In this document: one piece after another, positions 1-6,229 of the stretch
Layout: the number at the start of each line of letters is the position of its first letter
Numbering within the stretch: the first letter of the stretch is position 1
Origin: Enterocloster bolteae
GTDB lineage: Bacteria; Bacillota_A; Clostridia; Lachnospirales; Lachnospiraceae
Length of the DNA: 7,531 bases
Direction: 5' to 3'
Assembly (NCBI GenBank): GCA_021769025.1
Contig: JAETTS010000112.1
Location: 1-7,531 of the forward strand
The notes under the pieces: model-generated
Seen by the model: the letters and a program-made list of their open reading frames with translations, nothing else
The model's database searches: none
Told to the model about the DNA's origin: nothing
Position numbers and translations under genes: made by a program

Positions 1-1140
1 ATTCAGCCACGCCTTTACAGCCGCACCGTCATTGTCACTGCCTCGCCCGTTATACACATCCAGAATATACTGGCAGTAGGTAATATCTACCAGAGCCTCC
101 TCATAGTCTATGCATTCCGATCGATAGTCTTCCAGAAGGGTGTCGTACTCCACCGTCTGGTCTGCCCTGTATTTGCCTTCGGTTCCATCTAATTCATACC
201 AGTTATCGTCCACATCCTGTATGATATACTCGTATGTAATGTCTGTGTTCCCGGATTCCCGCATCATATTCACGTAAGCGTCAATAATACCCCGTATATA
301 GGCAATCTGTTCCTGCCGCTTATTATTGCTTAGTCTGTGGTCATGAATCCGGTTCTCATATTTTGCAATCAGAACATCCCGATCCTGTGTCACATGGTTC
401 TCCAGAATATAGGCAAATACTTCCGGAACCCACACATTTTTTAGCAAGGCAAATTCCTTTTGAAGGTCTGTAAACGAGTATCCGGTCGCTGTGGAGCGGA
501 ACTGTTCGTCTGCTGATTCCAGCTTGCGGTTCAGTGCATTGTTGGCAGAAGATATGGAATTTTTCAAAAGTTCTGCCTTTTCCAGATAGTCGTAATTTTG
601 GCTGTTGATTTTTGAAATGTCATTGATGGCCGGGGAAGCATTATTAATGTGGTTTTCTCCGTAGTCGGAAATATACGCGTCCAGCATCTCATCCAGAAAC
701 TGCCTTGCGAACTCCTCCATATTATCTGAATCCTGGTTCATGGCCACAAAAGACACTTTATACTCCACAGGCTTTTCAACTACTTCCTCTCCTTTGGATG
801 TCAGCGCCTGATCCAAAGCTGCCTTTTCATTGGTTCTTAAAGCCTGAACCTCTCCCCTGGCCCTCATATCGTCTACATTAAATCCGGCATAATCCAATCC
901 CAGTCTGGAGAATACTTCCGAGACTACGTTGGCCGAATAGATCTCCGTTGTATCAAGGTCGCTTCCATCTGGAGCCTTCCCTCTATCTGCTTCTGAATTT
1001 GCATAACGGATGATGGCGCTTGCCGTATAAGTCTGCATACGGTTTAAAGCCGTATACCCCATGATGCCTGCCAAAATGGAGACAGCAATGATCAAAATCT
1101 GAAATTTACGAATATAACCCAGTAAATCAAACTTCTTCAT
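1..1140 (-). CDS. Wzz/YveK-like polysaccharide co-polymerase family membrane protein, 3' end outside the window
   Basis: I translated this strand by hand: 380 codons from ATG at 1140 stay open to the left edge, so the C-terminus is missing. One N-terminal membrane segment lies at about residues 12-32 and is followed by a YTASAIIRY stretch. Such a strand after the first helix is typical of chain-length determinant (Wzz/YveK) proteins. The remainder is a largely helical, probably extracytoplasmic region. It is paralogous to the protein encoded just upstream: SAIIRY against SRAILRL, VEKPVEYKVSF against LEKP..TEYSVTF, and a shared SF..L block at residue 222. A second, C-terminal helix would be expected in the missing part. 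AAAGGA lies 11 nt before the ATG, inside the preceding gene, which ends only 3 nt away. The role is inferred as controlling export or length of a surface polysaccharide. No kinase or polymerase is visible here to confirm it. Confidence 0.72.
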   Translation of the reverse strand, partial: MKKFDLLGYIRKFQILIIAVSILAGIMGYTALNRMQTYTASAIIRYANSEADRGKAPDGSDLDTTEIYSANVVSEVFSRLGLDYAGFNVDDMRARGEVQALRTNEKAALDQALTSKGEEVVEKPVEYKVSFVAMNQDSDNMEEFARQFLDEMLDAYISDYGENHINNASPAINDISKINSQNYDYLEKAELLKNSISSANNALNRKLESADEQFRSTATGYSFTDLQKEFALLKNVWVPEVFAYILENHVTQDRDVLIAKYENRIHDHRLSNNKRQEQIAYIRGIIDAYVNMMRESGNTDITYEYIIQDVDDNWYELDGTEGKYRADQTVEYDTLLEDYRSECIDYEEALVDITYCQYILDVYNGRGSDNDGAAVKAWLN

Positions 1141-1143
1141 GCC

Positions 1144-2520
1144 TCATCGTTTCCTTTCTCGATGCTTTTCCGGTTTTAGCAAGCAGAGAACAAGCAGAAG
1201 CCCAAAAAATACGATGGCACTTTTTACAGCGGATGTCAAAGAGGAGCGAAATGCTGCCGCCTCGTCGCTGTACAGTATGGTAATATAATTCTCTGTGCTT
1301 TGCTCATCATAATCCTGCACGGTCTCCATTGCCAGGGTTGCAAGATGCAAAAGATCTTCCTTCAGCGTCTCTATCATAGCATCCGCTTCCCTCTCTAAGT
1401 TTCCGCTATTGGCCCTAAGCTGTTCAATTTTATAATTGTTGCTGGAGATATCCTTTGACAAAGAGGAGGCCCTGGTGGCAGCGTCCTCAGCTCCCTTGGA
1501 AAAATTGTCAACGCCGATCTTGGTTCTGGACATATAAAACTCACCGCCCAAATCCCTTGTAGGAACTAAAACGATTCTGGCCATATCTCTCTCATACATC
1601 TGGATTACATCGAGAGAGATCCGATAAGCCGCCAGATTCTTTCGATAGTCTGTATCCAGAATACGGTTGTTGTAATTCATCTTTCCTATGTACTGGCTCC
1701 GGTTTTTTGATATTCCATTTTTCAATACAAATGCATGATAATTTTCGATTGCCACATCTTTATAATTTAAAATTTTCTGGTTTAACGTGCGAAAGCTTTC
1801 TCCCGTTTTGGAGGAGATAAATGTGCCGTTTTCCGTGCTGCAGGCACTCATGTAGCGTTGAAGCTCGGTTGCCTTCGTGTTGAAGATCTCATCAATATCC
1901 ATATAGTCCGCCTGCTCCAGATCTGAAAAATCCAACTCCAGAACATTGGTTTTTCTGGAATAGGAGGACGTAAAATATTCCGTCAATACCTCCCCATACA
2001 GTTCCAGCACTCTGGCCGGCCGCAATCCGGATGTCTGCTCTGTCAGCTGGAAGGTTACGGAATATTCGGTAGGTATGTAAGGCTTTTCCAGAGAGACTTC
2101 TTTGGAGCGGTTTAACAGTTTTATGGTAAATCCACTGCGCAGTATCTCTGGATCCAGGTCAAAATAATTCCCTTTTTCGATCACCTTTTCCATAATGGGA
2201 TCGGCCAAAAGGCTACTGGCAGTAAACTTGGTTTTATTGGGAGTCAGACCGCTGGATGCCTCCAGATAATTCAGCCTGAGGATCGCCCTTGATACCTGGC
2301 TGGATGTTACAAGGTTCGTGGCCGCGTGGATGCCGCCCCACAAAAGAGGCAGCACCAACAAAATGACCAGATACCTGCCTAGTGCTTTAAGGTTGTGCTT
2401 TACTACATTAAAAAGATTTTTCTCTTTGTTAAATATAATCCATAGCGCTGCAATCGCCACACAGAATAAAGGGATTATGTTCAATACTCGTTCCAGTATG
2501 TCTATCCATTTCATCAACAT
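1144..2520 (-). CDS. Wzz/YveK-like membrane protein with an extra N-terminal helix
   Basis: This gene encodes 458 residues. Hydrophobic segments lie at about residues 12-30, 49-67 and 431-448, and the tail KPEKHRERKR is basic. The second and third helices flank a large, probably extracytoplasmic helical region, the layout of polysaccharide co-polymerases. The segment at 49-67 matches the only N-terminal helix of the downstream paralogue, so the first helix is an addition. After it come SRAILRLNYLEASSG (77-91) and LEKP..TEYSVTF (144-157), both with counterparts in the neighbour. I see no cytoplasmic tyrosine-kinase domain and no Walker motif. The ATG at 2520 lies 4 nt after the stop of the metallophosphoesterase gene; an AGAGAGA stretch just upstream could serve as its ribosome site, and an ATG two codons later is an alternative. 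The family call is by fold layout and paralogy, so the substrate is unknown. Confidence 0.7.
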   Translation of the reverse strand: MLMKWIDILERVLNIIPLFCVAIAALWIIFNKEKNLFNVVKHNLKALGRYLVILLVLPLLWGGIHAATNLVTSSQVSRAILRLNYLEASSGLTPNKTKFTASSLLADPIMEKVIEKGNYFDLDPEILRSGFTIKLLNRSKEVSLEKPYIPTEYSVTFQLTEQTSGLRPARVLELYGEVLTEYFTSSYSRKTNVLELDFSDLEQADYMDIDEIFNTKATELQRYMSACSTENGTFISSKTGESFRTLNQKILNYKDVAIENYHAFVLKNGISKNRSQYIGKMNYNNRILDTDYRKNLAAYRISLDVIQMYERDMARIVLVPTRDLGGEFYMSRTKIGVDNFSKGAEDAATRASSLSKDISSNNYKIEQLRANSGNLEREADAMIETLKEDLLHLATLAMETVQDYDEQSTENYITILYSDEAAAFRSSLTSAVKSAIVFFGLLLVLCLLKPEKHRERKR

Positions 2521-2524
2521 AAGC

Positions 2525-3448
2525 TTATCTCTCTTTTATCTCTTCCTCATCCTTGCATACATTGATTATCACAAGTTCGGGCTTGTTATTGATTCGCGGA
2601 ATCAAACTGTGATTCCCCAGCCCTCTGCTGACAATTAGGTTTGCATATTCCAGCTGATAGGAACCTCCGTCATATTTCGGGAAAAACCCGCCGCTTGGAT
2701 GGTATAAGCCTCCAAGCCCGGGGATGCGTATCTGTCCTCCGTGATAATGCCCTGCCAAAGCCAGATCCACCTCCACTTTTTTAAGTTTCTCATAGTACAG
2801 ATCCGGGTGATGGGAAACTAAAATCTTAAAGTCTGTATCATCTGCCGCCTCCAGTTCCTCTGCTTTATAGGCTCCCCACTGTTCATATCCGGACAATCCG
2901 GTTGAAATAGCCCCCAGATCCACTGAATTTCCCTTAATCTCCAGATGATAAAAACTTTGTCTGAAAAATACGGCTCCCACATCCTCCACATACTGATCAA
3001 TGGGGATTTTGATGCCATGGATCCCGTTATGCATCAAGGTTCCTTCGTGGTTACCATAACAATAATAGGTTGGAGCCAGCTTCGCCAGCTTCTCACAGAG
3101 GGAGACTGCCACGCTGACATCGGATTCTGTAAGATTCACCATATCACCGGCAATCAGTATAAGGTCTGGCTCTTCCTCTGCAATGGCCTGAATCAACTGC
3201 CAGTTACCACTGCCGAATTCGCCATTATGCAGGTCACACAGCAGTGCAATCTTAAAGGGCTCCTCAATCTTCTGGGAGCTATGATTGTAATATGTGATCT
3301 CAAACGTCTTATTCCGGTATGCATTCAGGCTTAACACTGCTACCAGAACACTTAAGATCAGTACAAAGCCAATGATAACCTTCCATCTTCCTTCTCTTTT
3401 TTTTCGACGCACATGCTCAATCTGCTGCTGCCGCAAATCTTCTATCAT
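2525..3448 (-). CDS. Membrane-anchored calcineurin-like metallophosphoesterase (YkuE/YaeI type)
   Basis: This 307-residue protein has a basic N-terminus (RRKKREGRWK), one membrane helix at about 24-43 and a complete metallophosphoesterase domain. The dinuclear-metal motifs are all present in order: D72-x-H74, G101-D102, G132-N-H-E135, the H213-H214 pair and G233-H-x-H236. It should therefore be catalytically competent. The size and anchored layout fit the COG1408-type family (YkuE, YaeI), some members of which act on lipid or envelope phosphoesters. The substrate here cannot be read from sequence. Topology is uncertain: the positively charged N-terminus suggests a cytoplasmic start with an external catalytic domain. 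The ATG at 3448 overlaps the stop of the upstream gene (ATGA), and GGAGG sits 6 nt before it, which fixes the start. It is the second gene of the operon, so its substrate may be a product or intermediate handled by the co-polymerase-like proteins. Confidence 0.88.
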   Translation of the reverse strand: MIEDLRQQQIEHVRRKKREGRWKVIIGFVLILSVLVAVLSLNAYRNKTFEITYYNHSSQKIEEPFKIALLCDLHNGEFGSGNWQLIQAIAEEEPDLILIAGDMVNLTESDVSVAVSLCEKLAKLAPTYYCYGNHEGTLMHNGIHGIKIPIDQYVEDVGAVFFRQSFYHLEIKGNSVDLGAISTGLSGYEQWGAYKAEELEAADDTDFKILVSHHPDLYYEKLKKVEVDLALAGHYHGGQIRIPGLGGLYHPSGGFFPKYDGGSYQLEYANLIVSRGLGNHSLIPRINNKPELVIINVCKDEEEIKER

Positions 3449-4221
3449 GTATCTCCTCCGTCCTCTTTCCTAACGGATGAGTCCATCGTCCTTCCCATTA
3501 AAAGCTGTTCTTCCATGCACCTTTCCAACCGGAACGGAAGCTGTTCAACCAGTTCATTCATGCTGGCTTGTATTGCCCTAACCTCCGATTGCATCTTGCT
3601 GGCAGAGTCTCTGATTTCTATGGCAATGGTTTTCTTTGCCTCTACCGCGTTCTCCTGCGCCCTCTTCTCTGCATCCAAGATAATTTTCCGTGCCTTTAGT
3701 TTCGCGTCCGCCAGCAGGCGTATCTCTGATTCCCTGCTCTGCTCTTCCGCCCGCATTTTGGCATCCTCCACCATCTTATTGGCTTTCATTTCCGCATCTT
3801 TCAGGATGATCTGTGCTTCAATTCTTGAATCAAGAAGCAGTTTCTTGATCGTGTCATAACTCTCATCATATTTCTGAGCCTTCTCTCTCAACTCAACAAA
3901 TGCATCCTCATCCATATCCCTTGGAAGCCAGCTTTGGTTATTGGGTGTATCTGCCTGCCCTGGCTTCTGTGCCTGACCTGACCGGTCTGTCTGCTCTGGC
4001 TTCTCTGCCTGGCCTGAAGTCTGCTTTTCCTTTGATTGTTGTTCCAATAACTCTGAAACCGATTTCTCCAAAGCTGCCGCTTTTTCCTTTACCGTCCGCA
4101 GATGCTCCAGCTCTCCCTCCAGCTTCTTCACATACTCCATCACATCTGATTTATTATATCCACCCACAAATGAAGTCCGAAATAACTCTGTTCCAGCCAT
4201 TGTTCTTGCCATTCCTTTCAC
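3445..4221 (-). CDS. DivIVA-domain-like coiled-coil protein
   Basis: This protein has up to 258 residues, is soluble and is rich in charged helix. The N-terminal FRTSFVGGYNKSDVMEYVKKLE (about 14-35) matches the start of DivIVA/GpsB-type domains, where a short F..GY motif precedes a coiled coil. A Gln/Pro-rich linker (about 65-95) with a 12-residue tandem repeat follows. Then comes a long coiled coil (about 105-225) with repeated A-x-x-x-A and DAE/DAK spacing like that in clostridial DivIVA proteins. There is no membrane segment. Its likely role is a scaffold at the septum, pole or curved membrane that positions the membrane proteins encoded downstream; this is inference. The start is uncertain. 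GTG 4221 gives the full frame but has only GAGAGAA in front. ATG 4200 keeps the whole conserved motif, with AAAGGA 12 nt upstream. ATG 4212 has that box too close. It is the first gene after promoter P1. Confidence 0.8.
   Translation of the reverse strand: MKGMARTMAGTELFRTSFVGGYNKSDVMEYVKKLEGELEHLRTVKEKAAALEKSVSELLEQQSKEKQTSGQAEKPEQTDRSGQAQKPGQADTPNNQSWLPRDMDEDAFVELREKAQKYDESYDTIKKLLLDSRIEAQIILKDAEMKANKMVEDAKMRAEEQSRESEIRLLADAKLKARKIILDAEKRAQENAVEAKKTIAIEIRDSASKMQSEVRAIQASMNELVEQLPFRLERCMEEQLLMGRTMDSSVRKEDGGDT
3946..4017 (-). repeat. 36-bp tandem repeat (two copies) in the DivIVA-like gene
   Basis: Residues 69-92 of the DivIVA-like protein read as two 12-residue units with the pattern SGQA(E/Q)KP(E/G)Q(T/A)D. 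The two DNA copies are clearly similar, consistent with a slippage-type duplication in a flexible linker. Confidence 0.7.
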
Positions 4222-4253
4222 TTCTCTCGGCCATAATCTTACTTGTGTTGTTT

Positions 4254-4282
4254 AGTATAGCATTCGTTCTGAATGGTGTCAA
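4254..4282 (-). promoter_or_regulatory. Promoter P1 of the four-gene operon
   Basis: On the minus strand there is a consensus -35 TTGACA (4282-4277), a spacer of exactly 17 bp and a -10 TATACT (4259-4254) preceded by TGC, an extended -10. Transcription would start near 4247, about 26 nt before the GTG and 47 nt before the ATG candidates of the DivIVA-like gene. This is the best promoter in the window. Confidence 0.85.
4261..4275. promoter_or_regulatory. Inverted repeat in the P1 spacer, candidate operator
   Basis: CATTC-GTTCT-GAATG is a perfect 5-bp inverted repeat with a 5-bp centre. It sits between the -35 and -10 of P1, where a bound protein would block polymerase. The likely binder is the divergently encoded XRE-family protein, but this is inferred only from position and symmetry. 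Confidence 0.45.
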
Positions 4283-4303
4283 TTCATTGTGTTGTTTTGA
4301 CAC
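4276..4303. repeat. Inverted repeat GTGTCAA-N14-TTGACAC joining back-to-back -35 boxes
   Basis: The left arm is the -35 of minus-strand P1. The right arm places a TTGACA on the plus strand at 4297-4302. No good plus-strand -10 stands 16-18 bp beyond it; TATGGA at 4322 has a 19-bp spacer. A plus-strand promoter towards the regulator gene is therefore only possible, not shown. Confidence 0.5.
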
Positions 4304-4320
4304 TTTAAGTGTATAAAGTG
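4301..4320. repeat. 20-bp palindrome CACTTTA-N6-TAAAGTG
   Basis: Perfect 7-bp arms surround a 6-bp centre AGTGTA. It lies between P1 and P2, so it could be a protein-binding site or a hairpin in the P2 leader RNA. It has no GC-rich stem and no U-run, so it does not look like a terminator. Confidence 0.5.
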
Positions 4321-4326
4321 CTATGG

Positions 4327-4351
4327 AAAAACCGGCCATAATAAGACCGGT
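4327..4351 (-). terminator. Weak hairpin plus U-run in the P2 leader, possible attenuator
   Basis: Read on the minus strand, ACCGG (4351-4347) pairs with CCGGT (4335-4331) around an 11-nt loop, and four more T follow (4330-4327). The stem is only 5 bp, so termination would be inefficient. It would affect only transcripts starting at P2. Confidence 0.3.
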
Positions 4352-4384
4352 ATAACCCTGAGAACGAATTCACTCTATGTGTTA

Positions 4385-4413
4385 AATATAACATTCATTT
4401 TGTATGTCGTCAA
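4385..4413 (-). promoter_or_regulatory. Promoter P2, a diverged copy of P1
   Basis: On the minus strand there is -35 TTGACG (4413-4408), a 17-bp spacer and -10 TATATT (4390-4385) preceded by TGT. The start point would be near 4378, giving a long leader that runs through the hairpin at 4331-4351 and through P1. Over about 39 aligned bases it matches the P1 region at roughly 31 positions. Confidence 0.7.
4391..4407. promoter_or_regulatory. Imperfect inverted repeat in the P2 spacer, candidate operator
   Basis: ACATTC-ATTTT-GTATGT has one mismatched pair and occupies the same place in P2 that the CATTC-N5-GAATG repeat occupies in P1. Keeping both symmetry and position in the second promoter copy supports a regulatory role. 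Confidence 0.4.
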
Positions 4414-4446
4414 TTCATTATGTGTCTTTCTGTCCCATTGGAAACA

Positions 4447-4461
4447 CATTCCATGTATGAT
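4447..4461 (+). promoter_or_regulatory. Possible -10 and operator half-sites of the XRE regulator gene
   Basis: TATGAT (4456-4461) matches the -10 consensus at five of six positions and lies about 45 bp before the ATG. No convincing -35 stands 16-18 bp upstream. It overlaps CATTC-CAT-GTATG (4447-4459), which resembles the P1/P2 spacer repeats but with a 3-bp centre. This would fit autoregulation if real. Confidence 0.25.
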
Positions 4462-4505
4462 TATTCCAAAATACCAATGATAATAATACAAGCAGGTGTG
4501 ATAAG

Positions 4506-4868
4506 ATGAACTTTGGGGATATTTTAAGAGAATTACTAGAAGACCGGGACTTAAGCCAAAAACAGCTGGCAGATGCCCTCAATATTTCTGCAAGCGCCAT
4601 AGGAAACTATGTCCGCAACAACAGAGAGCCGGATTTTGGAACCCTTAAAAAGATCGCCGGTTATTTTGGCGTTTCCACTGACTTTTTGCTGAATTTCCAG
4701 CCTATTTCCAACAGTGACTACCGGGATCAGAAGGTTTTACAGATCTTTCACTCTCTGACAGAGGAACAGAAAGACTTATACATAGAACAGGGGAAATTGT
4801 TTATCAGAAGCAATTCCAGAAAAAAGGTAAGGTTATCCCATTTGGAGTTAGATAATGCGGCGATGTAG
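4506..4868 (+). CDS. XRE-family helix-turn-helix transcriptional regulator
   Basis: This 120-residue protein has an N-terminal HTH_3/Cro-CI domain (about 4-63). It shows the expected LSQKQLADALNISASAIGNYVRNNREP helix-turn-helix followed by the TLKKIAGYFGVSTDFLL closing helices. A short helical tail (about 74-101, VLQIFHSLTEEQKDLYIEQ) probably serves dimerisation. There is no sensor, peptidase or ligand domain, so it resembles a small repressor. The ATG is supported by AGGTG 7 nt upstream. It is transcribed away from the DivIVA-like operon, and the 284-bp gap between them holds paired symmetric elements inside two promoters. Repression of that operon and of itself is therefore the simplest model, though it is not proven. 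It is the only plus-strand gene I accept in the window. Confidence 0.92.
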   Translation: MNFGDILRELLEDRDLSQKQLADALNISASAIGNYVRNNREPDFGTLKKIAGYFGVSTDFLLNFQPISNSDYRDQKVLQIFHSLTEEQKDLYIEQGKLFIRSNSRKKVRLSHLELDNAAM

Positions 4869-4873
4869 AAAAG

Positions 4874-4926
4874 CATATAAAATAGGCCTGAAAGGAAGGT
4901 TTTTGACACCCCTCACTTTCAAGGCC
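4874..4926 (-). terminator. Rho-independent terminator of the CLC transporter transcript
   Basis: Read on the minus strand, GGCC-T-TGAAAG-T-GAGGG pairs with CCTTC-CTTTCA-GGCC. That gives about 15 base pairs with two single-base bulges and one G-U pair around a 10-nt loop. TATTTTAT follows directly. The hairpin lies 15 nt past the CLC stop. On the plus strand the same hairpin has no T-run, so it is less suited to end the regulator transcript. Confidence 0.65.
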
Positions 4927-4941
4927 ATCTTCCAATACCAT

Positions 4942-6192
4942 TTACGCCCCGTATCTTCTCTCCATCCGCACCTTAGAGTAGGCGAATTTCTGGCTGCCAT
5001 ACAGCCCGTAATACCCGGACAGCCCGAAACTGACTGCCACTGCGATGACCAGATAGGGCATCGCCTCAAATCCAAACATCTCAAAGGCAATCAACATGCT
5101 GGCAAGCGGGCAGTTGGTCACCCCTACAAACAGGGCCGCCATACCGCAAGCCGCGCACAGAGCCGGCGAGAACCCTAAGAGAGACCCTACAGCACATCCA
5201 ACTGTGGCTCCCCCGCACAAGGTTGGCACAATCTCTCCGCCCTTATATCCTGCTCCCAGGGTCACTGCCGTGAATACTGCCTTCAGAAGAAACGCCTCAT
5301 ATCTTGCCTTCCCCTCCATGGCCTCCTCGATAAGTCCCATACTGCTTCCATTATAAATTCTGGTTCCCACTGCCAGGGTAAAGAGGATCAGGAACCCGCT
5401 GGCAACCAGTACCCGGAGATAGGGATTTCCTATATACTTCTTATACAGATGCTCCCCTCTGTGAAGCAGCATGCAAAATCCAACACTGACAAGGGCGCAC
5501 AAAATCCCCAAAATCACAATCCTCACCGCCGGACCTATTCCAAATTCCGGAATCTCTAAAATCTCAAAATGCTCCCCCGTAAGCCCAGCCAGACCGGCAA
5601 TACCAGCCCCGATAAAGGAGGCAAACAGACTGGGGATCAGTGCCGCATAATAAAGGACTCCCACATTGGCAACTTCGATGCAGAACACCGCGGCAGCAAG
5701 AGGAGTTCCGAATAATGCCCCGAAGCATGCGCTCATCCCACAGATCACTGCAATCTTTTTGTCCTTCTCATCCAGCCGCACCACCTGCCCCACCAGGCTT
5801 CCGATGCTGCCTCCCAGCTGGAGGGCCGCTCCCTCCCTTCCGGCTGATCCACCGGTCAAGTGAGTCAAAATCGTACTGATGAAAATAAGCGGAGCCGTAG
5901 CCGGCGTAATCTTCTCATTGGATGAAATGGAGGAAAGCACCATATTGGTTCCCCGGTTTCCTTCCTCATGAAACCTGCGGTACAGCCATACAATCATACA
6001 TCCAGACACCGGAAGCAGAAGGAGAAGCCATCCGTAACTCTGAAACGCCTTGGTAGCCAGCCTCACGCCATGTCCGAACACACTGCCTACCACCCCTCCT
6101 GCAACTCCGATGATACAAGAAATAACTGTCCATTTTATAAAATACAACAGACCAATTCCCACACGGGAATTTCTTATGTCCTGATATTTCAT
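4942..6192 (-). CDS. CLC-family anion channel/antiporter, CLC-F-like motifs
   Basis: This 416-residue, strongly hydrophobic protein spans most of the core of a prokaryotic CLC transporter, with no CBS domains. Family motifs in order are GTNMVLSSI (81-89) where classic CLCs have GSGIP, GGSAGREGA (114-122) with the gating glutamate E120, GMSACFGALFGTPLAAAVFCIE (152-173), GAGYKGGEIVP (313-323) in place of GxFxP, and GMAALFVGVTNCPLASMLIAFE (350-371). The absent GSGIP, the non-proline residue after GREG and the GYKGGE motif are, as I recall, traits of the fluoride/proton antiporter branch. That branch typically has Thr where this protein has Ala122. It could export fluoride, or belong to an uncharacterised sister group carrying chloride. 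AGGGG 6 nt before the ATG supports the start. It follows the threonine ammonia-lyase gene by 37 nt with no terminator between, so co-transcription is likely. No fluoride riboswitch is visible upstream. Confidence 0.9.
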   Translation of the reverse strand: MKYQDIRNSRVGIGLLYFIKWTVISCIIGVAGGVVGSVFGHGVRLATKAFQSYGWLLLLLPVSGCMIVWLYRRFHEEGNRGTNMVLSSISSNEKITPATAPLIFISTILTHLTGGSAGREGAALQLGGSIGSLVGQVVRLDEKDKKIAVICGMSACFGALFGTPLAAAVFCIEVANVGVLYYAALIPSLFASFIGAGIAGLAGLTGEHFEILEIPEFGIGPAVRIVILGILCALVSVGFCMLLHRGEHLYKKYIGNPYLRVLVASGFLILFTLAVGTRIYNGSSMGLIEEAMEGKARYEAFLLKAVFTAVTLGAGYKGGEIVPTLCGGATVGCAVGSLLGFSPALCAACGMAALFVGVTNCPLASMLIAFEMFGFEAMPYLVIAVAVSFGLSGYYGLYGSQKFAYSKVRMERRYGA

Positions 6193-6229
6193 AGTTTTCC
6201 CCTCTTTATAACAATTTCTTTCGGTGTGC

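Noticed and set aside
2945..3859. Plus-strand open frames of 129 and 148 codons opposite the metallophosphoesterase and DivIVA-like genes
   Set aside because: They lie antisense to genes with full domain motifs, show no recognisable domain, and their composition is what a reverse reading of the real genes would give.
4154..4339. Minus-strand 61-codon frame overlapping the start of the DivIVA-like gene
   Set aside because: It covers promoter P1 and would begin upstream of its start point. It has no recognisable domain.
4418..4600. Minus-strand 60-codon frame opposite the XRE regulator
   Set aside because: It is the antisense shadow of the helix-turn-helix domain and has no supporting ribosome site that I can see.
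6193..6229. Fluoride riboswitch directly before the CLC gene
   Set aside because: The gap is only 37 nt and lacks the conserved riboswitch core, so nothing of the kind fits there.
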